Positions 1-8,370 of a stretch of 64,000 nt of DNA are shown piece by piece; position 1 is the stretch's first letter; every line of letters begins with the position of its first letter. The notes beneath the pieces are model-generated. The model saw only the letters and a program-made list of their open reading frames with translations. It did no database searches and was not told the DNA's origin. Made by a program: the position numbers and the translations under genes. Source of the stretch: an uncultured Clostridia bacterium (GTDB lineage Bacteria > Bacillota > Clostridia > Christensenellales > Borkfalkiaceae); assembly GCA_945949395.1 (NCBI GenBank), contig CAMFEK010000004.1:1-64000 (forward strand), written 5' to 3'.

Positions 1-1941
1 AAGTATTACGAAACGAGATATTCCGATCAGGTCGTCGGCAGGAACAACGCGACCTCCACGGCAGGCGTTTACAATTCTACCAAGGGTTGGAACTATGCGG
101 AGGAAGTAGCCTATACCTTCGGCTACGGGCTCTCCTATTCCGACTTCACGCAGCAGATCGAAAGCCTGAAATGGGATAGGGACGCGCATACCGTAACGGC
201 AAAGGTAAAGGTAACCAACAACGGTTCCTCCTCGTACGACGGCAAGTCCAAGTCCGTCGTTCAGCTCTATGCTTCCCTGCCCTACGAAAAGGGCATGGCG
301 GAAAAATCCGCCATTCAGCTCATCGGGTTTACAAAGACCTCCGCGCTCGGCAAGGGGGATAGCGAAACGGTCACCCTCGAAGTGGACGATTACCTGTTCG
401 CTACCTACGACGAAACCGCCGTCAACGGCGCGGATCCCGCCAAAAAGGGGTGCTACGTATTCGATCGGGGAGATTATTACTTTTCGATCGGCGACAATGC
501 GCACGACGCGTTGAACAACGTCATCGCCGTCACCTCTCCCTCCGCCTCTCTCACCGATGAAAAGGGGAATACGGTAAAGGGCGATTCCGCAAAGGTCAAA
601 AAGGAGACGCTCTCCGCTTTGGACAATCAGACGTACGCGACCTCCAAGGCAACGGGGGAAGTCGTCTGCAACGCCTTGCAGGAGATCAACTATAACTATT
701 ACAAGCCCGATACGGTGAAGTATCTTTCGCGGAGCGACTGGAATACCTATCCCGTAACGTACGACAGCCTGACGGTCACCGAGCAGCTCAAAACCGATCT
801 CGACGGTCATTCCTACGTTCAGGATACTTCCGTAAAGGCAAGCGAGATGGTCAGCGACGCAGAGAACGACATCATGTTTGCCGATCTGAAGGATTTTGAT
901 TACGACGACGAGCGTTGGGAAGCCTTCCTAAATCAGCTTTCCTGGAACGACCTTGCCACCATCAGCGGCGAAACGATGGGCAACAAGGCGATCGCCACCG
1001 TCAATAAGCCTGCAAACAACAATACGGACGGACCCAAGGGTTTGGGTTCCACCTACCGTTACGGCGACGGCAGCGGCATCACGCTCTACGTCGACGAAGT
1101 GGTCATGTCCTCCACCTTCAATCTCGAACTTTTGGCAGAACGTGGCAGACTGTTTGCCGAGGACGCGCTGTATGCGGGATATTCCATGATCTTTGCGCCC
1201 GGCGCCGACTGGCACAGAACGGCGTACTCGGGCAGAAATTCCGAATATTACTCGGAAGATCCGAATATGTCTTTCCTTTGCGGCATGGCGCAATGCAAGA
1301 CGATGCAGGAGGGCGGACTGATTGCGGGCATCAAGCATTTCGTCGGAAACGATCAGGAAACCAACCGTCACGGCGTAGCCACGTTTGCTACCGAACAGGG
1401 ATTTCGGGAAGGTTCTCTGCGCTGTTTCGAAGGCGCGCTCCGCGGCGATAAGGGCGGCGCGCTCGGAACCATGACCTGCTTCAACCGCGTCGGAGCGACG
1501 GCGGGTGCGGCAAGCTACGCCACGCAGATTCAGATCCTCCGCAAGGAATGGGGCTTTAAGGGCGTCACCATCACGGACTCCTCCAAGGACGCCTCCGACT
1601 ACGTTCACACGGCGGAATGTATCGTAAACGGAACGGATATGTTCAACAACGACGCCGGCAGAACGGACGCTCTCATCGAGATCGTCGACCGATATGACGA
1701 CGGCACCGTATTGCAGGCGATGAGACAGGCGAACAAGCATTATTACTATGCCTTCTCCCGCTCCAACCTCATCAACGGGCTCTCGCACGACGTCGTCGTA
1801 AAGAACTTCGTGCCTTGGTGGAAGACGGCTCTGTACATTCTCCGCGGGAGCATGATCGCCCTCACCGCGTTGTCAGCGGCAGGATTTGTGACTTGTATCG
1901 TACTGAACGAAAAAAGAAAGAAGGAGGAATCGGAAAAATGA
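1..1941 (+). CDS. Membrane-anchored family 3 glycoside hydrolase (5' end outside window)
   Basis: The reading frame is open from base 1, so the start lies upstream of the window. The first visible residues (KYYETRYSD) match the same point in the other GH3 proteins here (33012, 56066). Visible order: end of the GH3 C-terminal alpha/beta domain, a fibronectin-III-like segment (GDYYFSIGDNAHDALNN), then the TIM-barrel domain, so the domain order is reversed relative to most GH3 enzymes. The barrel contains a KHFVGND motif near base 1333 and the probable nucleophile Asp in VTITDSS (codon 1576-1578). A hydrophobic helix followed by a Lys-rich tail ends the protein, suggesting an extracytoplasmic enzyme tethered to the membrane. 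Substrate cannot be read from sequence; beta-glucosidase-like is the safest label. Its stop overlaps the start of the next gene. Confidence 0.9.
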   Translation, partial: KYYETRYSDQVVGRNNATSTAGVYNSTKGWNYAEEVAYTFGYGLSYSDFTQQIESLKWDRDAHTVTAKVKVTNNGSSSYDGKSKSVVQLYASLPYEKGMAEKSAIQLIGFTKTSALGKGDSETVTLEVDDYLFATYDETAVNGADPAKKGCYVFDRGDYYFSIGDNAHDALNNVIAVTSPSASLTDEKGNTVKGDSAKVKKETLSALDNQTYATSKATGEVVCNALQEINYNYYKPDTVKYLSRSDWNTYPVTYDSLTVTEQLKTDLDGHSYVQDTSVKASEMVSDAENDIMFADLKDFDYDDERWEAFLNQLSWNDLATISGETMGNKAIATVNKPANNNTDGPKGLGSTYRYGDGSGITLYVDEVVMSSTFNLELLAERGRLFAEDALYAGYSMIFAPGADWHRTAYSGRNSEYYSEDPNMSFLCGMAQCKTMQEGGLIAGIKHFVGNDQETNRHGVATFATEQGFREGSLRCFEGALRGDKGGALGTMTCFNRVGATAGAASYATQIQILRKEWGFKGVTITDSSKDASDYVHTAECIVNGTDMFNNDAGRTDALIEIVDRYDDGTVLQAMRQANKHYYYAFSRSNLINGLSHDVVVKNFVPWWKTALYILRGSMIALTALSAAGFVTCIVLNEKRKKEESEK

Positions 1942-2375
1942 TGCAATTTATCAAGAATGAACTCGTTTCCTGTTTCAAGCAGAAGAGGACAGTCGTTTAC
2001 TATATCGGCATTTTCGTCGCGCTGTTTGCGATCTTTTCGGGGCTCTCCTATTATTTCTACGATTACGGCGACAAGACGTTTGCCGCCGAAGCGGTCGTTC
2101 TTTCCGTGACGGGCGGCGTACTGTACCTGCTTCTCGTGAGCTTTTTGCCCTTCAAGTTCGTGCCCATGATCCCCGCTGTTTTGTATACGGTGGCGTTCGG
2201 CTACGCGTTGCAGGCGACGCTTCCGCCCCTTTCTGACGTTTGGAACGGCGTGCACTTTATCGGCGGATTCGCTTATATGGGTCTTTTCTATACGATACGA
2301 TTCTTCGTCTGCGCAGTCGCCTCTATCGTGAGCTGTTTCTTCTCGTACTATAAACCGAAAAAACAAAAAGCATAA
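1938..2375 (+). CDS. Small four-helix membrane protein, partner of the upstream GH3
   Basis: The 145-residue protein starts at an ATG that overlaps the GH3 stop (ATGA) and is preceded by AAGGAGG at 1921. It has about four hydrophobic helices and a basic C-terminal tail. No named family was recognised. Comparable small membrane proteins follow the GH3 genes at 35947 and 58990, and a similar helical block is fused to the N-terminus of the GH3 at 39721. This supports a role as a membrane partner or chaperone of the hydrolase (inference). Its last two thirds are almost identical at the DNA level to the tail of the chimeric gene at 4340-5110. Confidence 0.8.
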   Translation: MMQFIKNELVSCFKQKRTVVYYIGIFVALFAIFSGLSYYFYDYGDKTFAAEAVVLSVTGGVLYLLLVSFLPFKFVPMIPAVLYTVAFGYALQATLPPLSDVWNGVHFIGGFAYMGLFYTIRFFVCAVASIVSCFFSYYKPKKQKA

Positions 2376-2387
2376 GCAAAAAAACGG
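2086..2387 (+). repeat. Long direct repeat, copy 1 (partner gene 3' half)
   Basis: About 300 bp from CCGAAGCGGTCGTTCT through the partner-gene stop into the following A-run is almost identical to 4821-5121. Only a few substitutions are visible, clustered near the left end and at one lysine codon. It marks a duplication of the GH3-partner locus. Confidence 0.9.
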
Positions 2388-2434
2388 CTTGCAACGATGA
2401 AGTGAACCCAAAAAGTTGGACAAAAAATTAAATT

Positions 2435-3007
2435 TTAATCTTGTGAATGAGTTCGATATTGTATCGGACTCATTCCTTTTAGTTTACGAGAGATTCTCTC
2501 GTTGTTGTAGTAGTAAATATATTCGTGTAGTTGTTCAATGAAAGCGTTAACGCTTTCAAATTTTTCGCCGTAAAACATTTCTACCTTTAACCGTCCAAAA
2601 AAGTTTTCCATTGCTCCATTATCCATACAGTTGCCTTTTCGCGACATACTTTGTGTTAAGGCACTTAATTTTTTTATATATTCCTTCTCCGCTTCAAGAT
2701 ATTGAATTCGCTCTTTTAATCGTTGATTTTCTGCGATTAAATCGTTTTCTACTTCATGATCTAATGGATCCTTTCTTGGTCTGCCTTTGGATTTTCGTCC
2801 TCATCTTGCTATCATAAAACCGACTACACCTTCTTCTAAGTATATACGTTCCCATACTTTCAAAAATTGAAAGTTTCGTTGTCCTAGATGCGGGAAATAT
2901 TTTCGCATGGTCTCTTGATATCCTAAACCATGCTCACGCATGTCCATTATAACAGATATTTTGAATTCGGGCGAGTATTTTTTGTTCTTTCTTCCTTTCT
3001 TTCTCAT
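2435..3007 (-). pseudogene. IS3 OrfA fused to OrfB tail, with nonsense codon
   Basis: Reading leftward from MRKKGRKNKKYS at 3007, one frame runs through OrfA (helix-turn-helix, EFKISVIMDMREHG) to an in-frame TGA at 2801-2803. It then continues as RKSKGRPRKDPLDHEVEN with the usual OrfA leucine-zipper-like end (KLSALTQ). The frame passes directly into the OrfB C-terminus (MSRKGNCMDNGAMENFFGRL). The OrfB N-terminus with the first two catalytic aspartates is deleted and only the final Glu region (MENFF) remains. The stop codon and the deletion both make it inactive. Confidence 0.85.
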
Positions 3008-3012
3008 AAAAA

Positions 3013-3053
3013 TATGCACCTCCAAAAGTTAGACAAACTTTTGGAGGTGCATA
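3013..3053. promoter_or_regulatory. Perfect inverted repeat covering the IS3 OrfA ribosome binding site
   Basis: Two 17-bp arms (3013-3029 and 3037-3053) are exact reverse complements separated by 7 bp. On the minus strand the second arm contains GGAGGTG, the OrfA Shine-Dalgarno sequence just upstream of the ATG at 3007. A transcript entering from outside the element would hide that site in a hairpin. Confidence 0.7.
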
Positions 3054-3170
3054 TCAGAATCAGTCGTTTTACACAAATGATATTCTTCTCATCGTGAAAT
3101 GATTGTGCAAAGATCGGACGAGATGACGCAAAGGTGTCGGAAGGGAAGGCGAAAAGAAGCAGCCGCCGTT

Positions 3171-4142
3171 TTAAGCGAAAATCGCTTTCATGTATTCTTT
3201 GAGGGAAGCCGTCCACGTTTTCGTCTCGTCATTGTTGCCGAGCGCATAGCCGTGTCCTCCCTTTTCGTAGTAGTGGACGTCGAGTGGGATGTTCTTCTCT
3301 TTCAGCGCCGCTTCCAACTGATAGGTATAGTCGATGGGAACGGATATATCGTCCTTTGCCTGCGAAAGAAAGACGGGGCAAGTATCTTCTTTCACGTTGA
3401 GCCACGTCGTATACGCCGCTCTGTTTTCGGCGGTGTTGTACGCTCCGAGAAATGCGTTTTTCTTGTTCGGCGTGTCGCTTTCCAGCGAGATGGAATAGCA
3501 AGGATAATTCAGGCACAGGAGATTGACTTTGCCCGAATAGTTTAAATCGATTTCATCAGCAACGTACGGATCGCCCAAATCTCCGAAGAGATTTTCTTCC
3601 AAATGCTCTTGCGAGACCATGGCAAGCTGTCCGCCTGCGGAAAATCCCATCAATACGATTTGATCCTCGTTGACGTTGCGTTCTTCTGCCATCGATCTGA
3701 GCAGCTTGACCGCCCTGATCGCGTCGTAAGCGATTCCCTTAAAATAGCAAGGGGTTAGGCGGTAATGCACGACGATTGCGTTCATATTGTATTCGTTTAA
3801 GACGAGTGCCGCAATGTCTTCCCCCTCTTTGGGCTCGCTGCGATGAATGAATCCGCCGCCGGGGAGAATGACGACTGCGCCGTGCTCTTTGCCATCGTCA
3901 ATGAAGTATCCCGTCATGGAGACGGTTTCTTCCTGGGTATAGGTGGAAGCGTAAGGGGCGGCTCCCTCGTACAGCCGGTAATCGACCTTGACCGTATCGT
4001 CCGGAATGGCGGGAGCGGTGGAGGTGATTTGCGTTTTCGGGGGCTTGGAAGTGTCGGGAACGCTAGTCTCGCCTGCGCCCGCACAGCCAGCCATGGAAAG
4101 GACTGACAGAGCAACTAACAACAAAGAAATTCTTTTTTTCAT
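3171..4142 (-). CDS. Alpha/beta-hydrolase esterase lipoprotein (acetyl-esterase-like)
   Basis: This 323-residue protein has a lipoprotein signal (basic start, hydrophobic core, lipobox LSMAGC with Cys about residue 20) and should be anchored outside the membrane. The rest is an alpha/beta hydrolase of the carbohydrate-esterase type. It shows an oxyanion-hole motif PGGGF, the nucleophile elbow GFSAGG, an acid region QAKDDISVP and the catalytic His in GGHGY. The likely role is removal of acyl groups from carbohydrate side chains; the substrate is unknown. It is divergent from the chimeric gene at 4340, and its promoter carries the same 18-bp element as the LytTR-associated promoters, read on the minus strand. 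Confidence 0.85.
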   Translation of the reverse strand: MKKRISLLLVALSVLSMAGCAGAGETSVPDTSKPPKTQITSTAPAIPDDTVKVDYRLYEGAAPYASTYTQEETVSMTGYFIDDGKEHGAVVILPGGGFIHRSEPKEGEDIAALVLNEYNMNAIVVHYRLTPCYFKGIAYDAIRAVKLLRSMAEERNVNEDQIVLMGFSAGGQLAMVSQEHLEENLFGDLGDPYVADEIDLNYSGKVNLLCLNYPCYSISLESDTPNKKNAFLGAYNTAENRAAYTTWLNVKEDTCPVFLSQAKDDISVPIDYTYQLEAALKEKNIPLDVHYYEKGGHGYALGNNDETKTWTASLKEYMKAIFA

Positions 4143-4175
4143 GAATCCATATCCTCATTTTATTTTTTTTCTTAA

Positions 4176-4229
4176 TTTGTATCGCATCTCAATCCAAAAA
4201 ACAAGGGAAGAGACATTTTCAGTCGGTTT
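4176..4229 (-). promoter_or_regulatory. Promoter of the esterase lipoprotein with shared 18-bp element (P7)
   Basis: On the minus strand the element AAACCGACTGAAAATGTC (4212-4229) is followed by a -35 TTGTTT (4199-4204), 17 bp, and a -10-like TACAAA (4176-4181). The element starts 25 bp upstream of the -35, the same geometry as at the other members. It is one of the weaker matches. Confidence 0.55.
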
Positions 4230-4264
4230 GAATGCGTAAAAAGTTCGTTTTATTTCAGGAGCAG

Positions 4265-4317
4265 AAACCAACCGATTTTGCCGATTCGATTGAAAAAGAT
4301 TGAGCCTGTTCTATCAT
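4265..4317 (+). promoter_or_regulatory. Promoter of the chimeric GH3 gene with shared 18-bp element (P1)
   Basis: Element AAACCAACCGATTTTGCC at 4265-4282, -35 TTGAAA at 4290-4295, 16 bp spacer, -10 TATCAT at 4312-4317. The RBS AAAGGAGG lies at 4324-4331, before the ATG at 4340. The intact promoter suggests the chimera is still transcribed. Confidence 0.7.
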
Positions 4318-4339
4318 TCGGATAAAAGGAGGAATTTCA

Positions 4340-5110
4340 ATGAAACAAAAAATGAGCAACCTAAAATTTCGTGCAATTGTCATTCCGGTCGTGGCAACGG
4401 CGTTTTCTCTTTGCCAGATCGCAACGATCGGCATGACGATGTTTTCCACTGTCATGGACGATTATCTCGGCAGGGGAGAAATGAGCATTCAGAAGGTTCC
4501 AGGTTCGGAAAATTGGGATACGGATTATTACAAAAATCCGTATAAGAATAGAAACGAGAGCAAAGAGGCGTCGTATCAAATCGCGCAAAAGGTGCAGGAA
4601 GAGGGGATTGTTCTCCTCAAAAACAACGGCGTCCTGCCCCTGAACAAGGGCGCGGAAGTCACCCCCTTCGGCTATCGGGCGATCGATCCCATTTACGGAC
4701 AGGTTTCTTCCAGCGGGTCGGCGAAATGGACGGTCAAGCCGGTCACGCCCGAAGAGGGGTTGAAATCTGCATTTACCGTCAATTCCTCCGCGATGGACGC
4801 CATGAAAAAGGCGGGCAATCCCGAAGCGGTCGTTCTCTCCGTGTTAGGCGGCGTACTGTACCTGCTTCTCGTGAGCTTTTTGCCCTTCAAGTTCGTGCCC
4901 ATGATCCCCGCTGTTTTGTATACGGTGGCGTTCGGCTACGCGTTGCAGGCGACGCTTCCGCCCCTTTCTGACGTTTGGAACGGCGTGCACTTTATCGGCG
5001 GATTCGCTTATATGGGTCTTTTCTATACGATACGATTCTTCGTCTGCGCAGTCGCCTCTATCGTGAGCTGTTTCTTCTCGTACTATAAACCAAAAAAACA
5101 AAAAGCATAA
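4340..5110 (+). pseudogene. Chimera: GH3 N-terminus joined to four-helix partner C-terminus
   Basis: Residues 1 to about 160 are the start of a GH3 protein: an N-terminal hydrophobic segment, then EEGIVLLKNNGVLPL and a GH3 C-domain start. From Glu162 (base 4823) onward the frame is the partner membrane protein of 1938-2375. The join lies in a 16-nt identity (CCGAAGCGGTCGTTCT) encoding the same EAVVL in both parents. That fits one deletion that removed most of a GH3 gene and the start of its partner. The frame is open for 256 codons with a good RBS, so a protein may be made, but it lacks the catalytic barrel. It could be a dead remnant or a membrane protein with a new extracellular head. Confidence 0.85.
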
Positions 5111-5121
5111 GCAAAAAACGG
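4821..5121 (+). repeat. Long direct repeat, copy 2 (tail of chimeric gene)
   Basis: Second copy of the 2086-2387 sequence, nearly identical including the start of the downstream terminator. It defines the right parent of the deletion that created the chimera. Confidence 0.9.
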
Positions 5122-5146
5122 AGCTTGTACAAGGCTCCGTTTTTCT
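5113..5146 (+). terminator. Rho-independent terminator after the chimeric gene
   Basis: An 11-bp stem AAAAACGGAGC / GCTCCGTTTTT with a TTGTACAAG loop and T-run. The equivalent site after the first copy (2376-2401) is truncated by the IS3 remnant. Confidence 0.85.
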
Positions 5147-5259
5147 TTGCTCTTCGCGAGAAAAAATTTTTAAAATTAACAAAACGGCAATATTTTATCA
5201 AACAATTGAAAACATCGGCGCGGTAAAATTCACGTATCAAAAAAAGTGAGGTATCAAAA

Positions 5260-5628
5260 ATGAACAAGAACGATCAACGGTTTGCGGCGCAGAAGATCCG
5301 CGCGCAGTATATGGAAAAGCAGTCGAGCGAGCTGGACGAGCTCCGCGCGCTCGATCAGAAGGTGAAGCGCCCCGCTATTGTCTTTTCTTACGTATTCGGG
5401 ATACTCGGCGCCATCGTTTTGGGTATCGGCATGAGCTTGGCGATGACCGATTTGGCGCAAACGATCGGCGTCACGGGCAATCCCATGCTGCTTGGCTCCA
5501 TCATCGGAGACGTGGGGCTCGTCATGGCGCTCATCAATTATCCCATCTACGCGGCTATTGTGAAATCCCGCAAGAAAAAATATGCGCCCGAGATCCTCGC
5601 CCTCAGCGATAAGATCGTAAGCGAGTGA
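5260..5628 (+). CDS. Small two-helix membrane protein, paralogue of 8363-8767
   Basis: The 122-residue protein starts after a weak GTGAGG-type RBS. It has a charged N-terminal helix, two membrane helices (one with LGIGMSLAMTDL) and a basic C-terminal tail (KSRKKKYAPEI). The product at 8363 has the same plan (LGFGMSLAMTQM ... ERKKIAPEI), so the two are paralogues on either side of the two-component genes. Relatives of this protein are, as I recall, sometimes labelled dihydropteridine reductase, but nothing in the sequence supports an enzyme. Function unknown; a membrane accessory of the signalling operon is possible. Confidence 0.75.
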   Translation: MNKNDQRFAAQKIRAQYMEKQSSELDELRALDQKVKRPAIVFSYVFGILGAIVLGIGMSLAMTDLAQTIGVTGNPMLLGSIIGDVGLVMALINYPIYAAIVKSRKKKYAPEILALSDKIVSE

Positions 5629-5701
5629 GACGCATCCCGTTTTTATGTGAAAAGTTTGTAAAAATTTTAAAAACGGAAACAATTCTTTAACATTTCTATG
5701 A

Positions 5702-5707
5702 TATAAT
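5702..5707 (+). promoter_or_regulatory. -10 hexamer for the OmpR-type two-component operon
   Basis: TATAAT sits about 35 bp before the response regulator start. No convincing -35 hexamer is seen, which would fit a promoter needing an activator. Confidence 0.45.
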
Positions 5708-5741
5708 TTCCTATGATCAATAGTATGCGAGGGGTTATATT

Positions 5742-6413
5742 ATGTTCAAGATACTCGTGGTGGAAGATAACGCGGAGCTCAATCGCAGCGTCTGCACGTT
5801 TTTAAGCGGGAGCGGATACGAGGCGGTCGGTTGCCTGAACGCCAACCAAGCCTACGAAAAAATGTATGAAAACGTATTCGATCTGATCGTATCCGACATC
5901 ATGATGCCGGAGATCGACGGCTTCGAATTTGCCCGAACGGTTCGCGCGCAGAACGAGGAAATCCCCATTCTCTTTATGACGGCGAGGGACGACTTTGCCT
6001 CCATGCAGAGGGGGTATCGCGTAGGCGTCGACGATTATATGATAAAGCCGATCGATTTCGACGAGATGTTTTTGCGCATCGGCGCGCTGCTGCGCCGCTA
6101 TAAAATCGCGTCGTCCAAAAAGCTCGAGGCGGGCGATTTCACGATGGACGCCGACGAGCGCACCGCGTATTGGAAGGGGGAGGAGATATCCCTCACCTTT
6201 CGGGAATTCAATCTGCTGTATAAGCTGCTCTCCTATCCCAAAAAAACCTTTACCCGAACCCAGCTCATGGACGAGTTCTGGGACGTGGGCACGCAGACGA
6301 GCACGCGCACGGTGGACGTCTACATGACGAAACTGCGCGCCAAGCTGGTAAATTGCGACAGCTTCGAGATCGTTACCGTTCACGGGCTCGGTTATAAGGC
6401 GGTGATCCGATGA
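5742..6413 (+). CDS. OmpR/PhoB-family response regulator
   Basis: The 223-residue protein has an N-terminal receiver domain (acidic pocket VVEDN, phospho-acceptor Asp in DLIVSDIMMPEIDG at about residue 53, Lys in MIKPIDF). A C-terminal winged helix follows (LTFREFNLLYKLL ... TRTVDVYMTKLRAKL ... VHGLGYKA). It is the DNA-binding output of a two-component pair with the kinase that overlaps its stop by 4 bases. Genes 5742-8767 overlap or abut and form one operon. Target genes are not evident. Confidence 0.95.
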   Translation: MFKILVVEDNAELNRSVCTFLSGSGYEAVGCLNANQAYEKMYENVFDLIVSDIMMPEIDGFEFARTVRAQNEEIPILFMTARDDFASMQRGYRVGVDDYMIKPIDFDEMFLRIGALLRRYKIASSKKLEAGDFTMDADERTAYWKGEEISLTFREFNLLYKLLSYPKKTFTRTQLMDEFWDVGTQTSTRTVDVYMTKLRAKLVNCDSFEIVTVHGLGYKAVIR

Positions 6414-7486
6414 ACAAGAAGGGAGCGGGCTATCGGTTACTCAAATTTGTTCTCCGATTTTTTTCCGTCTTTTTGCTCGTGGCGTTCGTCGTTACCTGCT
6501 GCATCACGCTGTACGTGACGATCATGGCAAGCGAGACGGGGCTCGTCCTGACGGACGAAAATGTGGAGAAGGCGGCAAAGATCACCATGCTGAACGTGCT
6601 GCTATTGACGACGATATTGACCGTCTGCGATACGGTTCGCAAAAGGCTCACGGTCGATCGCCCGACGAGGCGGATCGTGGAGGCGGGGCGAAAGGTGATG
6701 CAAGGGGATTTTTCCGTGCACATTCCCACGCGGGGAGTCGGAGAGGCGGACTCTTTTCAGGAAATCGCGGAGTGTTTCAATAAGATGACGGAGGAACTGT
6801 CTCATACGGAGACGTTGCGGACGGATTTTGTCGCCAACGTTTCCCACGAGCTGAAAACCCCCCTTTCCGTTCTGCAAAATTACGGAATGCTCCTTTCTCA
6901 GCCCTCGCTCGACGAGGAAAAACGCAGAGAATACGCGCGGGAGATCACCGAGACTTCCCGCCGCCTCGCCGCGCTCGTCACCAACATTCTCAAGCTGAAC
7001 AAGCTGGAAAATCAACAGATAGCCCCCGTGCGGGAAGAATACAATTTGTCGGAACAGGTCTGCGAATGCCTGCTCTCCTTCGAGGAGGCGTGGGAGAAAA
7101 AGCGGCTGAATCTTCAAACGGATATCGAGGAGGACGTTTTGATCTCGTCGGACAAAGAGATGATGAGCCTCGTGTGGAACAATCTCTTTTCCAACGCGGT
7201 CAAATTCACCGATGAGGGTGGCACGGTGAGCGTTTCTCTGAAAGGGGAGGGCGAACGCGTTTTCGTGACGGTGCGCGACACGGGTTGCGGCATTTCCGCC
7301 GAGGTGGGACGCCGCATATTCGATAAATTTTATCAGGGAGACGCCTCTCACGCGACGCAGGGCAACGGGTTGGGGCTTGCGCTCGTCAAGCGCGTGATCG
7401 CTATCACGGGGAACGACATCTCAGTGGAAAGCGAGGTGGGCAAGGGTTCCGCGTTCACGGTCGTTATGCGGAGGGAATCGCCGTGA
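6410..7486 (+). CDS. HAMP-type sensor histidine kinase
   Basis: The 358-residue kinase has two N-terminal membrane helices (about residues 13-37 and 53-72) with only a short extracellular loop, then a HAMP-like linker. The phospho-acceptor His is in NVSHELKTPLSVL, and the catalytic domain has an N box (NNLFSNAVKFT) and G boxes (DTGCGIS, GNGLGLALVK). The short loop resembles intramembrane-sensing kinases that respond to membrane or envelope stress. The start overlaps the regulator stop (ATGA). The downstream membrane proteins may be co-sensors or outputs. Confidence 0.95.
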   Translation: MNKKGAGYRLLKFVLRFFSVFLLVAFVVTCCITLYVTIMASETGLVLTDENVEKAAKITMLNVLLLTTILTVCDTVRKRLTVDRPTRRIVEAGRKVMQGDFSVHIPTRGVGEADSFQEIAECFNKMTEELSHTETLRTDFVANVSHELKTPLSVLQNYGMLLSQPSLDEEKRREYAREITETSRRLAALVTNILKLNKLENQQIAPVREEYNLSEQVCECLLSFEEAWEKKRLNLQTDIEEDVLISSDKEMMSLVWNNLFSNAVKFTDEGGTVSVSLKGEGERVFVTVRDTGCGISAEVGRRIFDKFYQGDASHATQGNGLGLALVKRVIAITGNDISVESEVGKGSAFTVVMRRESP

Positions 7487-8370
7487 AATGGAAAAAATTC
7501 TTTCAGGCGATCCTGTTTCCGCCCGTCGCCGTCCCGCTCATTCTCCTGCCGATCGCTACCGTTCTTCTCGTCTATGCCATGGCGTACGTCGGCACGGAAA
7601 CGCCCGTTGCCTACTTTGCCTATGCGCTTTCCGCCTATACGCTGACGATCATCTGCCTGCGTATTCCCCGCTTGGTTCGGTTTTTTAAGGCTTTTCGGCA
7701 GGAAAATCGCTTTGCAAAGCGTTGGATGGACGACGAGCGCCTGCGTATCAAGGTCTCTCTCTACGGCTCCCTCGTCTGGAACGTGGCGTATGCCGCCTTT
7801 CAGCTTTGGCTGGGCTTTACCAGAGGTTCCTTTTGGTTTTTCTCGCTATCGGCGTATTATCTGTCGTTCGCCGTCATGCGCTTTTTTCTGGCGCGGCACA
7901 CGAGGTCGCATCGGAGAAACGAGGACAGAGAGTCGGAGTTTATCCGATACCGCGCTTGCGGCTGGATATTCCTCCTTTTGAATCTCTTTCTGTCCGTCAT
8001 GGTTTTCTTCATGGTCTATTTCGACCGCGCGAACGAATACACCGAGATCATCGCCATCGCCATGGCGGCGTATACCTTCACTTCTTTCGTCCTCGCCATC
8101 GTAAGCCTTGTAAAATACCGAAAATACGACAGTCCGGTATATTCGGCGAGCAAGATCATCTCTCTCGCCGCCGCTTGCGTCTCCATACTGACGTTGGAAG
8201 CGTCCATGCTGCACGTGTTTGGCAAGAGCGAGTCGGTCGCGTTTCGGCGGACGATGCTCGCCGTGACGGGCGTCGCCGTGTCCGTCTTTATCGTCGTCAT
8301 GGCGATTTATATGATCGTTCGCGCCACAAAGCAATTAAAAAGAATAAGGAGTCAAAATACAGATGGATAA
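7483..8370 (+). CDS. Polytopic membrane protein of the two-component operon
   Basis: A GTG start overlaps the kinase stop (GTGA). The 295-residue product has roughly eight hydrophobic helices, with Arg/Lys-rich loops, and no recognised motif. Translational coupling to the kinase suggests a role in the same signalling system, but none can be named. Confidence 0.75.
   Translation: MKWKKFFQAILFPPVAVPLILLPIATVLLVYAMAYVGTETPVAYFAYALSAYTLTIICLRIPRLVRFFKAFRQENRFAKRWMDDERLRIKVSLYGSLVWNVAYAAFQLWLGFTRGSFWFFSLSAYYLSFAVMRFFLARHTRSHRRNEDRESEFIRYRACGWIFLLLNLFLSVMVFFMVYFDRANEYTEIIAIAMAAYTFTSFVLAIVSLVKYRKYDSPVYSASKIISLAAACVSILTLEASMLHVFGKSESVAFRRTMLAVTGVAVSVFIVVMAIYMIVRATKQLKRIRSQNTDG

Larger units (their letters stand above)
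2402..3053 (-). mobile_element. IS3-family insertion sequence remnant (internally deleted)
   Basis: The element is bounded by imperfect inverted ends: TGAACCCAAAAAGTTGGAC at the left, and TGCACCTCCAAAAGTTTGTC read inward from the right. It carries an OrfA-like helix-turn-helix protein and only the C-terminal tail of OrfB, so it cannot encode a working transposase. The left end interrupts what was probably the terminator of the preceding gene: compare the intact hairpin after the duplicated copy at 5113-5146. The same OrfB-side end occurs at 44258 and, more degraded, near 37776. Confidence 0.85.

Noticed and set aside
928..1788. Long minus-strand open frame inside the GH3 gene
   Set aside because: It is antisense to a well-supported hydrolase, has no RBS or motif, and reflects codon composition; the same holds for most long antisense frames across the window.
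5260..5628. Dihydropteridine reductase label for the small membrane protein
   Set aside because: No NAD-binding fold or catalytic motif is present; the protein is two membrane helices with charged ends.
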